A stretch of 64,000 bases of DNA from Aequorivita sp. (GCA_024637015.1 JAGXGE010000037.1:34195-98194); one strand, 5' to 3'. Shown: positions 1 to 8,915, numbered from the stretch's first letter. The notes: generated by a model not told the origin, from the sequence alone. Program-made: numbers and translations.

Positions 1-188
1 TTTCCTATAGCTTCCCCAATTTGCACGGGATTTCCTTTTACCACGCGCAACATCGGAAAAACAACGGCAGTAATATCACCCTCAAAATCCTTGCGGGTGG
101 GCTGCAATTCTACCGATTCAAGTTTTGCGCCGTACAGATTTTCGACTGCATTTTTAATTTGGGTTTCCAATGTTTGCTGAAGTGTCAT
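1..188 (-). CDS. argS: Arginyl-tRNA synthetase, N-terminal part (cut by window edge)
   Basis: The first 62 codons run off the left edge. The translation starts MTLQQTLETQIKNAVENLYG and continues with VELQPTRKDFEGDIT and VVFPMLRVVKGNPVQIGE. This is the class I ArgS N-terminal additional domain that contacts the tRNA D-loop. The enzyme charges tRNA-Arg in the cytoplasm. The catalytic HIGH and KMSKS motifs lie outside the window. The ATG at 186-188 is preceded, on the minus strand, by a Bacteroidota-type -7 box about 18 bases upstream, which supports this start. Identification rests on family recall of this N-terminal segment. Confidence 0.85.
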   Translation of the reverse strand, partial: MTLQQTLETQIKNAVENLYGAKLESVELQPTRKDFEGDITAVVFPMLRVVKGNPVQIGEAIG

Positions 189-205
189 ACTAAAATTTTA
201 AAGTG

Positions 206-213
206 CAAAGATA
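206..213 (-). promoter_or_regulatory. Probable -7 box of the argS promoter
   Basis: The minus strand reads TATCTTTG, a match to the Bacteroidota primary sigma factor -7 consensus TAnnTTTG, 18 bases before the argS start codon. No clear -33 TTG element is visible, so this is a consensus match only. Confidence 0.5.
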
Positions 214-336
214 CTTTTTTTGATTTCTTAATTCTGTATTCAATTTTCTGAATTTTTAGAAGGCATCTAATAACTTTCTTTTAAAGTTTTGGTAAACTTC
301 ACATCCCGAAACAAAACGTCCTTTGCCGAAAAAACT

Positions 337-969
337 ATGGACATTTTTTTATATGTTTTTGCAGCGCTATTTTCGGTGATAAACCCTTTGGGAACGGTGC
401 CTGTATTTGTAGGTTTAACTAGTGATGAAAGCCCACAGGAGCGCAACAAAACTTCACTTTTGACCACGATAAACGTGATTGTTATTTTAATCATTTCCTT
501 CTTCGCTGGAACGTATTTATTGGCTTTCTTCGGAATAAGTTTGAATGCGCTTCGAATTGCGGGTGGGATGATCATTGTTACTTCTGGTTTTGCCTTGTTG
601 ACAGGAACTTTTTCCAAACACAAAGGGATGAAGAACAAAAGGGTTCAAAAAGATTTGGACAAGCGGGAAAAATTTTCATTGACCCCACTTGCAATCCCAA
701 TGCTTGCAGGTCCGGGCTCTATTTCATTGTTAATTACCTTTAATCAAAAGTACCAGAATACTAATGATATTTTATGGACTGTATTAGCGGTATTAGCAGT
801 GGGGTTGGCAACTTTTATCATTTTGAGAAGCTCGCACTACATCAGCAAATTTTTGGGTGCTTCTGGTATTAACGCTATTTCGCGCATTGTTGGGTTTATA
901 GTAATTTCCATAGGTGTGGAATACATCAGTGCAGCTGTGATTTCTATTTTTAAAACAATAAATCTTTAA
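337..969 (+). CDS. MarC family integral membrane protein
   Basis: A 210-residue, very hydrophobic protein with about six membrane helices, typical of MarC/UPF0056. Diagnostic stretches are FSVINPLGTVPVFVGLT near the N terminus and PLAIPMLAGPGSISLLI in the middle. The internal pair of NPLGxxP-like and PLAxPxLAGPG motifs reflects the family's inverted duplication. The molecular function of MarC proteins is not settled; early links to multiple antibiotic resistance were not upheld. The ATG at 337 was chosen because the upstream in-frame TTG at 289 would add a polar tail before the first helix. It stands alone between divergently and convergently arranged neighbours. Confidence 0.85.
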   Translation: MDIFLYVFAALFSVINPLGTVPVFVGLTSDESPQERNKTSLLTTINVIVILIISFFAGTYLLAFFGISLNALRIAGGMIIVTSGFALLTGTFSKHKGMKNKRVQKDLDKREKFSLTPLAIPMLAGPGSISLLITFNQKYQNTNDILWTVLAVLAVGLATFIILRSSHYISKFLGASGINAISRIVGFIVISIGVEYISAAVISIFKTINL

Positions 970-972
970 AAA

Positions 973-1179
973 TTAACGACGATTTTTAAGAAGTGCGCCA
1001 GCTATCAATGCCAAAACCCCAATGCCAATCATCCCTAAAGTTTGGTTAGTCAGGCCTTCTTTGGCGTTAACTTCCAAGGGGCCGATATCCAAAACTTGCT
1101 GGGGCACGAAAGCATTGTAAAGCCCAAAAACAATTAGAACTACTCCCACAATTAGCAATACGATTTTTAAGATTTTCAT
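973..1179 (-). CDS. Small two-helix membrane protein of unknown function
   Basis: A 68-residue protein with an N-terminal hydrophobic helix (residues 4-20), a short polar loop containing VLDIGPLEVNAKEG, and a second helix (about 48-63) ending in KNRR. It has the look of a conserved flavobacterial membrane protein, but no function can be assigned. It converges on the marC-like gene with 3 bases between the stops. A TATCTTTA box lies on the minus strand at 1208-1215, about 30 bases before the ATG, which suggests its own promoter. Confidence 0.6.
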   Translation of the reverse strand: MKILKIVLLIVGVVLIVFGLYNAFVPQQVLDIGPLEVNAKEGLTNQTLGMIGIGVLALIAGALLKNRR

Positions 1180-1207
1180 GGATTTTGGATTTGCTTGGTT
1201 GAAGTTC

Positions 1208-1215
1208 TAAAGATA
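1208..1215 (-). promoter_or_regulatory. Possible -7 box for the small membrane protein gene
   Basis: The minus strand reads TATCTTTA, close to the TAnnTTTG consensus, 29 bases upstream of the ATG at 1177-1179. Confidence 0.4.
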
Positions 1216-1304
1216 CCGTTTTGAAAAATAATGGAAGCCATAACTTAACGGGTTTTTAACTACTGTATAATTATTATAAATTATCTTTAAACAAAACTAT
1301 AAAA

Positions 1305-2738
1305 TTGAAAATTCTACTCACAGGTGCCAACGGATATATAGGAATGCGATTGCTTCCCCAGCTTTTAGAGAACGGACATGAAATAATCTGTGCGGTTCGT
1401 GATAGGAACCGGCTTCCGCTGGATCCAGAAACCACAAAAAAAATAACCGTATTTGAGGTTGATTTCGCAGAAGAAGTGAACACCGAATCTTTTCCGAAAG
1501 ATATAGATGCTGCGTATTATTTGATTCATTCCATGAGCGGTGCCGACAATAATTTTGATGAAATTGAAGCGCGTGCAGCAGAAAATTTCAATAAATATAT
1601 GGCAGTAACTTCCGTGAAGCAGGTTATATATTTAAGCGGAATTGTAAATGAAGAACAACTTTCCAAACACTTGGCATCAAGAAAAAAAGTGGAAGATATT
1701 TTATTTAAGGGAAATTATCATTTAACAGCATTGCGCGCTGGTATTGTGGTGGGCAGCGGTAGTTCTTCTTTTGAAATTATCAGGGATTTATGTGAAAAAC
1801 TGCCAGTAATGATCGCTCCAAAATGGTTAAAAACCAAGATTCAGCCCATAGCTATTAGAGACGTGATTGCATTTCTTTATGGTGTTTTGAACAATGAGAA
1901 ATGTTTCGATCAATCATTTGATATTGGCGGTCCCGACGTTTTAACCTATAAAGAAATGCTGCTGAAATATTCTGAAATTCGCGGTTTAAAACTTTGGATT
2001 ATTTCCGTGCCGATTATGTCGCCCCGCCTTTCTTCATATTGGCTTTATTTCGTAACCTCAACTTCCTATAAACTTGCCGTAAACCTTGTGGACAGCATGA
2101 AAATGGAAGTTGTTGCCAGAGACAATAAACTGCAGGAAATTTTAAACATTCAACCCATTTCTTATGAAGAAGCCATCAAATTGGCTTTTATTAAAATTGA
2201 GCAAAACCTTGTTATTTCAAGCTGGAAAGATTCTTTGGCGGCAGGTAGAATTTCGAATTTGAAAGAATACATTCAAGTGCCAACATTCGGATGTTTAAAA
2301 GACAGAAAAGTGTTGAAAATTGACAATCCTGAAAAGGTTTTGGACAACATTTGGGCTATTGGCGGAAATCGAGGTTGGTATTACGGGAATTCACTTTGGA
2401 AAATTCGCGGTTTTATGGATAAAATTGTTGGCGGGGTTGGATTACGTCGTGGCAGGACACATCCCGATCAAATTTACACTGGGGACGTATTGGATTTTTG
2501 GCGCGTACTTTACGCAGACAGGGAAAGTAAAAGGCTCTTGCTTTTTGCTGAAATGAAGTTGCCAGGCGAGGCCTGGCTTGAATTCTGTATTAACGATAAA
2601 AATGAATTGATACAAACAGCCACGTTCCGACCAAAAGGATTATGGGGAAGATTATATTGGTATTTAATGCTTCCCTTCCACTACTTTATCTTTGGCGGAA
2701 TGATTCGTAACATCACAAAAAAAGAAATTGTGACCTAA
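1305..2738 (+). CDS. SDR-family NAD(P)-binding protein with C-terminal DUF2867 domain
   Basis: A 477-residue cytosolic protein. Residues 1-290 form an extended/atypical SDR Rossmann fold, with the dinucleotide motif TGANGYIG at residues 6-13 and AAYYLIHSMSG at the end of a later strand. Residues about 300-470 match the DUF2867 extension (WAIGGNRGWYYGNSLWKIRG, then a W/R-rich C-terminal part). Family members resemble NmrA/YbjT-like epimerase-dehydrogenase folds; the substrate is unknown. Translation appears to begin at a TTG (1305-1307), since the Rossmann strand starts immediately (MKILLTGANG) and no ATG is placed suitably. It is a single gene, converging with ctlX. Confidence 0.8.
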   Translation: MKILLTGANGYIGMRLLPQLLENGHEIICAVRDRNRLPLDPETTKKITVFEVDFAEEVNTESFPKDIDAAYYLIHSMSGADNNFDEIEARAAENFNKYMAVTSVKQVIYLSGIVNEEQLSKHLASRKKVEDILFKGNYHLTALRAGIVVGSGSSSFEIIRDLCEKLPVMIAPKWLKTKIQPIAIRDVIAFLYGVLNNEKCFDQSFDIGGPDVLTYKEMLLKYSEIRGLKLWIISVPIMSPRLSSYWLYFVTSTSYKLAVNLVDSMKMEVVARDNKLQEILNIQPISYEEAIKLAFIKIEQNLVISSWKDSLAAGRISNLKEYIQVPTFGCLKDRKVLKIDNPEKVLDNIWAIGGNRGWYYGNSLWKIRGFMDKIVGGVGLRRGRTHPDQIYTGDVLDFWRVLYADRESKRLLLFAEMKLPGEAWLEFCINDKNELIQTATFRPKGLWGRLYWYLMLPFHYFIFGGMIRNITKKEIVT

Positions 2739-2742
2739 ATAT

Positions 2743-3675
2743 TTAGGCCTTAGGAAGAAAAACCTCTGCCATCATACAGCGGGCGCTTCCGCCTCCACAG
2801 GTTTCAATGGTTGTAAGATCGCTGCTAAGGATTTCGCAATGTTTCTCGATAGCTGCAATTTGTTCTTGGTTTAAGCTATTATGGGCCGCTTCGCTCATAA
2901 CCAAATATTTCTTGTCCTTCCCTTGAACCTGGAGCATATTACCAGCAAAGTGGTGCATCTGAGCTTCGGTTATTTTGATGATTTCTTTTCTGTCCGCTTT
3001 TAAATGTTGAATTACATTTTTCTTTTCCTTGGCATCGTCAATAGTGTCTAGACAAATAACGCAGAATTCTTCCGCAAGACACATCATAACATTGGTGTGA
3101 TAGATTGGCATCCGTTTACCATCTACGGTTTGGTTTGCGGTAAAAATTACTGGCAAGTATTCAAAATCTTCACAGAATTCAATGAGCAATTCTTCATCGG
3201 CACGAGGTGAAAGGGCACAGTATGACTTTTTGTGCACACGGTCCAGCAATAAGCTTCCAGTGGCTTCCAAAAAAAAGCCTTCATCTTCAGCTGGGGAGTA
3301 ATCGTATATATTGTTGATTATAAAACCTTCGTTTTCCAAACGTATCAAAATCTCCTCGCGCCTTTCGCGGCGACGATTTTCGGCAAACATTGGATATAGA
3401 CCAATATCGCCATTTTCGTGAAAACTGATCCAATTGTTCGGAAAAATAGAATCTGGTGTATCCATTCGCAAATCATCGTTTTCAACAATTACGTTTATGC
3501 CTACCCTACGCAATTTTTCAACAAAAGCATCAAATTCTGTCTGTGCCTTGGTGTTGATTTCTGCATTTTTAAGCGCTATGTCTTCCTGAAAATAATTGTT
3601 TACCGCCGTTTGTTCGTTCATGCGGAAAGCAACCGGGCGAATCATTAAGATTGTATCTGTGATTTGTTTTGCCAA
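2743..3675 (-). CDS. ctlX: Citrulline hydrolase-type amidinotransferase-fold protein (CtlX)
   Basis: A 310-residue member of the guanidine-modifying pentein superfamily, close to the flavobacterial CtlX group proposed to hydrolyse citrulline to ornithine, carbon dioxide and ammonia. Visible hallmarks are the N-terminal ILMIRPVAFRMNEQTAVNN, the acidic substrate-binding block TPDSIFPNNWISFHENG, the histidine-containing PIYHTNVMM, and the C-terminal catalytic cysteine in CGGGSARCMMAEVFLP. The reaction is taken from family knowledge and was not tested here. It is a single gene with its own promoter-like box upstream on the minus strand. Confidence 0.85.
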   Translation of the reverse strand: MAKQITDTILMIRPVAFRMNEQTAVNNYFQEDIALKNAEINTKAQTEFDAFVEKLRRVGINVIVENDDLRMDTPDSIFPNNWISFHENGDIGLYPMFAENRRRERREEILIRLENEGFIINNIYDYSPAEDEGFFLEATGSLLLDRVHKKSYCALSPRADEELLIEFCEDFEYLPVIFTANQTVDGKRMPIYHTNVMMCLAEEFCVICLDTIDDAKEKKNVIQHLKADRKEIIKITEAQMHHFAGNMLQVQGKDKKYLVMSEAAHNSLNQEQIAAIEKHCEILSSDLTTIETCGGGSARCMMAEVFLPKA

Positions 3676-3694
3676 TTGAAAAAATTTTAGGCTG

Positions 3695-3702
3695 CAAATT
3701 TA
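3695..3702 (-). promoter_or_regulatory. Probable -7 box of the ctlX promoter
   Basis: The minus strand reads TAAATTTG followed by C, an exact match to TAnnTTTG, 20 bases before the ctlX start codon. Confidence 0.5.
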
Positions 3703-3770
3703 AAGGAATTTCCTCTTGAAAAAATGCTTTTAAATAAGTAAATTGTATAATCAAAAAAAAACATTGACTT

Positions 3771-5339
3771 ATGGTGAAAATCAAATCAATATTATTTTTA
3801 ATGCTATTCCTGTTCTTTGAACTTTCTTTCGCACAAGAAGGAATATTGGATTTAGATTTTGGCGACCAAGGAACAACAAGATTTGCATATACGGATAAAG
3901 GTGCCAGGGCAAAGGACTTACTTCTTTTGGAGGACAATTCAATAATTTTAGGAGTAAATAGTGAATTTAGACAGAATGGGGCTACATATAATCGTGGGTT
4001 TTACATTTATAAGTTAACACCCGATGGGGAAATTGATATATCATTTGGACAAGATGGTCAGTTATACTTCCCAAATAACAATAATAATTCTTCCTATTTT
4101 TTTTCTATGTTATTACAAATTGATGGAAAAATATTGATTTGTGGTTCTATTGAAAGTGAGGCGAAATTAATAAGGATTGACCAAACTGGCACTTTTGACC
4201 CAACATTTGGAAATGACGGAATTCAAACTATTTTGGGAGGCAGTAATATTGGCCAACAATCTACAGGCAAAATAATTGTCCAAAGTCAGTACTTTGATGG
4301 CTACAACAATATGTATAGTTTTTCAAGGCGAAACACAGATGGATCATTGGATACAACATTCGGAAATAATGGCATCCAAATTACTGATGTTACCAATTAT
4401 CGTTTTGATCTTTGTTTCGCAATTAAAATAGATTGGGAAGACAAAATACTGGCTGGAGGTCCTTCCTATAATAATGGGGATGACTACCATCCCGTTATAA
4501 CTCGTTTCAACGAGAATGGAACCCTAGACACTTCATTTGGAAATAATGGCACTGTGATTACTACTTTCGGTCCTGGATCAAATTTGGGAGAGATAGATGA
4601 TATCGCTGTTTTGGGTGATAAAATAATTCTCGGAGGAAACTACCAGTATTACGGCGGAACCGGAGGTTTTGGTGGAATTAAACCAGCAGTTGCAAAATTC
4701 AATAATGACGGCACACTGGACCAAACCTTCGGCCAAGGAGGCAAAGTAGTTATGGATACTTATTTAGATGCTAATGATCGTCTTAGAAGTATTGCTATTC
4801 AACGGGACGGAAAAATAATATTGGGTGGCGGAGCTTCTTCACCTTTTCCGATTGTGCATTCGTTTTTTTTTATACATAAGTTGAATATTGACGGAAGCAT
4901 CTATTCAGATTTTGGAGATAGTGGAACTTTTGTAACCGACTTTGGCGGTTCAGAGACAAATTATGTTACCGATTTGGTATTGCAACCAGACAATAAAGTT
5001 TTAGCTTTTGGCGTCACCCAAGACGCGAACAATGAATTTAGAAATGCAATTATTTGCCGTTTGGACAATGAATATTTAGGCCTTAATGATTTATCCTCGG
5101 GGAGCAATATTCAAGTTTATCCCAATCCAACAAATGGTTATTTCAAAATAAAAAGTAAAGTTGCTATCCAAAAGTCAGAAATTTATAACGTCTTGGGACA
5201 ACTTATGGAACTTGAAATATATAGTGATAATCCTTTTATAATTGATTATGATCTAAATAAATTCGGAACAGGAGTTTACACTATTTTGATTTCAACAACA
5301 GATAACAGATATTTTCTAAAAAAGATAATAAAGCACTAG
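3771..5339 (+). CDS. Secreted delta-60 repeat protein with T9SS type A sorting domain
   Basis: A 522-residue exported protein. Residues 1-21 form a signal peptide ending ...LSFAQ. The body carries at least six copies of a 55-65-residue unit with the signature GTLDTSFGNNG or close variants, alternating with DGKIILGG-type strands. These are delta-60 repeats, which are thought to fold as a beta-propeller. The last ~80 residues (VYPNPTNGYFKIKS to YFLKKIIKH) are a T9SS type A C-terminal sorting domain, so the protein should cross the outer membrane by the type IX system and be released or anchored at the surface. The ligand is unknown. It stands alone, with a 170-base gap before the next gene that holds nothing recognisable. 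Confidence 0.88.
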   Translation: MVKIKSILFLMLFLFFELSFAQEGILDLDFGDQGTTRFAYTDKGARAKDLLLLEDNSIILGVNSEFRQNGATYNRGFYIYKLTPDGEIDISFGQDGQLYFPNNNNNSSYFFSMLLQIDGKILICGSIESEAKLIRIDQTGTFDPTFGNDGIQTILGGSNIGQQSTGKIIVQSQYFDGYNNMYSFSRRNTDGSLDTTFGNNGIQITDVTNYRFDLCFAIKIDWEDKILAGGPSYNNGDDYHPVITRFNENGTLDTSFGNNGTVITTFGPGSNLGEIDDIAVLGDKIILGGNYQYYGGTGGFGGIKPAVAKFNNDGTLDQTFGQGGKVVMDTYLDANDRLRSIAIQRDGKIILGGGASSPFPIVHSFFFIHKLNIDGSIYSDFGDSGTFVTDFGGSETNYVTDLVLQPDNKVLAFGVTQDANNEFRNAIICRLDNEYLGLNDLSSGSNIQVYPNPTNGYFKIKSKVAIQKSEIYNVLGQLMELEIYSDNPFIIDYDLNKFGTGVYTILISTTDNRYFLKKIIKH

Positions 5340-5508
5340 TCTTTCTAATTTTTCAACTACTAACTAAAATTGAATTTACTATGTTATTAAAAAATAATGG
5401 TCCCGAATGAATGAATAATTTTCACAATGTAAGTTTATGAAAAGTTTAAGGACTACAACCGTACTAATTGTTAACCTATAACGTTCTCAAATAATACTTA
5501 ACTACCCA

Positions 5509-5946
5509 ATGAAAAAAGTAATTTTATTATTTGCTGTTATAGTATTCTCAATAACACTTTCAGCACAAGAATGGCAGACCGATTTTGAAACCGCAGAAAA
5601 ATTAGCTTCAGAGGAAAACCGACCAATTATACTCGTTTTTCAGGGAAGCGATTGGTGCGCACCTTGTATAAAATTGGATCGGGAAATATGGCGTTCAGAC
5701 GAATTTAAATCTTACTCTAAAGATCATTTCGTAATGCTTCAGGCAGATTTTCCACGTAGAAAGGCAAACGCACTCAGTGATGAGCAACAAGAAAAAAACA
5801 ATCAACTTGCTGAAAAATATAACAAACAAGGCTATTTTCCTTTTGTAGTAGTTCTTGATAAAGAAGGTAATGTTTTGGGGGAAGCAGGTTATGAAAAAAC
5901 CACACCTACGGCATACATTGATAAACTTGAATCTTTTGTAAAATAG
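5509..5946 (+). CDS. Periplasmic thioredoxin-fold protein, first gene of the ApbE operon
   Basis: A 145-residue protein with a signal peptide (residues 1-19, ending LSAQ) and a thioredoxin-like domain. The redox motif is WCAPC at residues 49-53, within VFQGSDWCAPCIKLDREIW, and the cis-proline region is FPFVVVLDKEG. This resembles the Thioredoxin_7/DUF255-like group that reduces or isomerises disulfides of exported proteins. The next start codon follows its stop by one base, so it is translationally linked to the flavin transferase gene and probably keeps cysteines of the system's parts reduced; this role is inferred from the cysteine-rich DUF4266 neighbour. Confidence 0.85.
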   Translation: MKKVILLFAVIVFSITLSAQEWQTDFETAEKLASEENRPIILVFQGSDWCAPCIKLDREIWRSDEFKSYSKDHFVMLQADFPRRKANALSDEQQEKNNQLAEKYNKQGYFPFVVVLDKEGNVLGEAGYEKTTPTAYIDKLESFVK

Positions 5947-5947
5947 T

Positions 5948-6937
5948 TTGAAAAGAGCAGCCCTAATATGCATCGCACTTCTTTGTGCGAATACCATTTT
6001 TGCACAGGAAATCTTTAAACGCACCCTAAAATTAATGGGCAGCCGTTTTGAAATTACTGTAGTTGCAACTGATTCAACCGAAGCCAACAATTATATTGAT
6101 TTGGCGGTTAGTGAAATAACTCGCATTGAAAAACTCATTTCCTCTTGGGATCCAGCTTCGCAAACTTCAGAAATAAATAGAAATGCAGGCATTAAACCCG
6201 TAAAGGTTGATGAGGAACTTTACAATTTAATTAGACGTTCTATTGAGATTTCGAAATTGACTGAAGGTGCTTTCGACATCAGTTATGCATCAATGGATAA
6301 AATATGGAAGTTTGACGGCAGTATGACCGAGATGCCTTCCAAAGAAGCCATAAGTCAATCCGTTTCAAAAGTGGGCTATCAAAATATTATTCTCGATCCT
6401 GAAAACCTTACCGTTTTTTTGAAATTGGAAGGAATGAAAATAGGTTTTGGTGGCATTGGCAAAGGGTATGCGGCTGACATCGCTAAAAAACTATTGATGC
6501 AAAAAGGTGTTAGTGCAGGTATCATAAACGCTTCTGGTGATATGAATACTTGGGGAAAGCAACCTGACGGAGAGTTTTGGAAAGTGGCCATCACTAACCC
6601 GATGGACAAAAATAAAGCATTTGCATTACTACCGTTAAAAGATAATGCCGTAGTTACCTCCGGTAATTATGAAAAATACGTTACTTTTAATGGTGTGCGT
6701 TACACGCATATAATTGACCCACTTTCGGGCTATCCTGCCACAGGGATTATCAGCGCCACAGTATTTGCTCCAAAAGCCGAAATTGCCGATGCATTGGCAA
6801 CTTCCATTTTTGTTATGGGAAAAGATGTTGGGATTGATTTTGTAAATCAATTGCCAAAAATAGAATGCATTGTTATTGATGAAAAAGGTGAGATTTTTAC
6901 TTCAAAAAATATTGAGATTGAAACTTTAAAAAACTAG
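5948..6937 (+). CDS. apbE: FAD:protein FMN transferase (ApbE family)
   Basis: A 329-residue exported protein with a signal peptide (MKRAALICIALLCANTIFAQ) that begins at a TTG one base after the preceding stop. ApbE enzymes cut FAD and link FMN covalently to a Thr or Ser of extracytoplasmic flavoproteins. Family hallmarks are visible: LMGSRFEITVVA near the start, IGFGGIGKGYAAD (residues 170-182), INASGDMNTWG, and the magnesium/FAD-binding HIIDPLSGYPATG near residue 257. The length is normal for the family. It lies between a thioredoxin-like gene and the DUF4266/DUF3570 pair, so its acceptor is probably encoded in the same operon. Confidence 0.93.
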   Translation: MKRAALICIALLCANTIFAQEIFKRTLKLMGSRFEITVVATDSTEANNYIDLAVSEITRIEKLISSWDPASQTSEINRNAGIKPVKVDEELYNLIRRSIEISKLTEGAFDISYASMDKIWKFDGSMTEMPSKEAISQSVSKVGYQNIILDPENLTVFLKLEGMKIGFGGIGKGYAADIAKKLLMQKGVSAGIINASGDMNTWGKQPDGEFWKVAITNPMDKNKAFALLPLKDNAVVTSGNYEKYVTFNGVRYTHIIDPLSGYPATGIISATVFAPKAEIADALATSIFVMGKDVGIDFVNQLPKIECIVIDEKGEIFTSKNIEIETLKN

Positions 6938-6954
6938 ACACCATTATAAATATT

Positions 6955-7170
6955 ATGAAAAAGTCACTATTGGTTTTATCGCTTATAGCCTTAGGAAGCT
7001 TAAATTCCTGTACTGTTGTAAAGGAATATGAAAAAATAAATATTAACGACCCCGATATGGTTTTAGGAGACAAACCCGTTAATAGATTTGAAACTAATGC
7101 ACAAGCTTATCGTGAAGCAGCGGTGGGTGCTAACGGAGGTAAAACAGGTGGCGGTTGCGGTTGTAACTAA
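6955..7170 (+). CDS. DUF4266 small lipoprotein with Cys-rich C terminus
   Basis: A 71-residue protein. Residues 1-19 form a lipoprotein signal peptide with the lipobox around LNSC at residue 19. The body contains INDPDMVLGDKPVNRFE, the conserved core of DUF4266, and the end is GGKTGGGCGCN. Function is unknown in the family. The double cysteine in a glycine-rich tail looks like a metal-binding, modification or disulfide site. It sits 17 bases after apbE and 10 bases before the DUF3570 gene; this gene order is recurrent in Bacteroidota and Proteobacteria, so the four products probably act together in the cell envelope. Confidence 0.85.
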   Translation: MKKSLLVLSLIALGSLNSCTVVKEYEKININDPDMVLGDKPVNRFETNAQAYREAAVGANGGKTGGGCGCN

Positions 7171-7180
7171 TTAAGATATA

Positions 7181-8416
7181 ATGAAGAAGATATTTGGTTT
7201 ATTTATCATTCTGTTTTCAGCAACAGTATTTGCACAAGACTCTACTTCCACATACAAAAAACGAGTACTTGAAGCTCCCGAAGTAGATTTTCTAGCAAGC
7301 TATTACAGCCAAGATGGCGATAATGCTGCTGTGAGTGGCGGTATAGGCTCAGAAAAACTTACAGATTTTACCCCAACAATAGTAGTTGCAATTCCTTTAA
7401 ATGACGATGATGTTTTAACTATTGATGCGGGCGTTTCTGCCTACACCTCTGCTTCTTCAAGTAATATCGATCCTTTTGACAGTAATAGCCCTGCTGATCC
7501 TTTTGTAGCATCTTCGGGTGCGTCTGCAAGTGATCTTTGGGCGGGTGGGAATATAAACTATTCGCACAGTAGTGATGATAGAAATGATATAGTGAGCGCT
7601 AAAGTTTCCGTTTCATCAGAATTCGATTATTTTTCTTTCGGTTTTGGAGGAAGCTATACAAAACTTTTTAATGAAAAAAACACAGAACTAAGTGTACACG
7701 CAAACGTTTACTTAGATACATGGAAATTATTATACCCAATTGAACTGCGCCAGTCCTCTAATTTTAATGGATTGGATAAGAAAAACAGGAACTCTTATTC
7801 TGTAGGTTTTGGATTTTCACAAATACTTTCAAAAAAACTTCAAGGAGCGCTTTCTTTAGATTTAGTGCAACAGCAAGGTTTGCTCTCAACCCCTTTTCAA
7901 AGAGTTTATTTTAGTGACCTTCCAGATCGTTTTAGTGAAAACTTCCAGCTAGCAGATGATATTGAAAGATTGCCAGACACGCGTTTCAAAACCGCAATTG
8001 GGGGAAGGCTTAATTATTTTATTAATGAAATGTTTGTAGTGAGAACCTATTATCGCTATTACTTTGATGATTGGGGTATAAAATCGCACACAGCTAGTGT
8101 TGAAGTTCCCATAAAAATTACTGATAAATTCACGCTGTATCCAAGTTATCGTTATTACAACCAAACCGCGGCAGACTATTTTTATCCCTACAACGTAGCG
8201 CTATCTACCGATGAATTTTATACTTCAGATTATGATTTATCTGAATTTTCCGCAAACCAATACGGCTTTGGAATAGGTTATACCGATGTTTTCACAAAGT
8301 TTAGGGTATTGAAGTTTGGCCTGAAAAGTGTAGATTTAAAATATGATTATTATAAACGGGACACCGGTCTGAATTACAGCCTTATTTCGGCAGGATTTAA
8401 GTTTATTGGAAATTAA
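7181..8416 (+). CDS. DUF3570 outer-membrane beta-barrel protein
   Basis: A 411-residue protein with a signal peptide (ending TVFAQ, residue 19). The rest is amphipathic beta-strand sequence rich in aromatic residues (DYFSFGFGGSYTKLF, FVVRTYYRYYFDDW) and ends GFKFIGN, as expected for an outer-membrane barrel. DUF3570 proteins are uncharacterised. The N-terminal, probably periplasmic, segment contains SSGASAS at residues 111-117, five residues after Asp106. This resembles the SGA[S/T] core of ApbE flavinylation sites (canonical D-x-x-[ST]-G-A-[ST]). I infer, but cannot show, that this barrel or its plug is the FMN acceptor of the neighbouring ApbE. Confidence 0.85.
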   Translation: MKKIFGLFIILFSATVFAQDSTSTYKKRVLEAPEVDFLASYYSQDGDNAAVSGGIGSEKLTDFTPTIVVAIPLNDDDVLTIDAGVSAYTSASSSNIDPFDSNSPADPFVASSGASASDLWAGGNINYSHSSDDRNDIVSAKVSVSSEFDYFSFGFGGSYTKLFNEKNTELSVHANVYLDTWKLLYPIELRQSSNFNGLDKKNRNSYSVGFGFSQILSKKLQGALSLDLVQQQGLLSTPFQRVYFSDLPDRFSENFQLADDIERLPDTRFKTAIGGRLNYFINEMFVVRTYYRYYFDDWGIKSHTASVEVPIKITDKFTLYPSYRYYNQTAADYFYPYNVALSTDEFYTSDYDLSEFSANQYGFGIGYTDVFTKFRVLKFGLKSVDLKYDYYKRDTGLNYSLISAGFKFIGN

Positions 8417-8417
8417 T

Positions 8418-8825
8418 TTAGGCGCTTAAAACATCTCCATTGTTTTGGGGATAATCTCCAAATTCAAAGAGCATTTTTTTATAAAAACTGTGTTGAAGCT
8501 TTCCTTCTTCAACACATCCTGTAAGTGTTTCTTCTAAATTTGAATACGATAAATTGTCTGCTACCGCTTCATTTAAATCAAAAAGCCTAACGGGGTCTGT
8601 GGTCAAAGGTTTAGAATTCCAAATGGAAATAAACTTTTCATCGTAATCAATATTAATATCGACCGCGTTAAAAAAAAATTTAAAAAACATTTTATGAAAA
8701 GTGCGAAATTCTCTGGTAGGATACCTGTCAAATTTGCAACTAATAGTTATAAGATTTCTTATTTGATTTTGTACTATCTCTCCTCTATTTTCCATATCTC
8801 CCATTTTTACATATGGAAGATACAT
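8418..8825 (-). CDS. Hypothetical protein
   Basis: A 135-residue soluble protein of unknown family, rich in aromatic and acidic residues, without signal peptide, membrane segment or cysteine motif. Visible stretches include KFDRYPTREFRTFHKMFFK and ISIWNSKPLTTDPVRLF. Three possible starts lie within the first 11 codons (residues 1, 8 and 11), and the first is given. It converges on the DUF3570 gene with one base between the stops. Protein-like composition and full occupation of the gap support it as a real gene, but no function can be offered. Confidence 0.55.
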   Translation of the reverse strand: MYLPYVKMGDMENRGEIVQNQIRNLITISCKFDRYPTREFRTFHKMFFKFFFNAVDINIDYDEKFISIWNSKPLTTDPVRLFDLNEAVADNLSYSNLEETLTGCVEEGKLQHSFYKKMLFEFGDYPQNNGDVLSA

Positions 8826-8915
8826 GGTGTTTTAATGAAAAGCTTTTTTAAAACAGTAATTTAGCGCCAGTTTAACTTCTAGGATTTCAATTCGTTAAAA
8901 AATTAAGAAGAAAAT

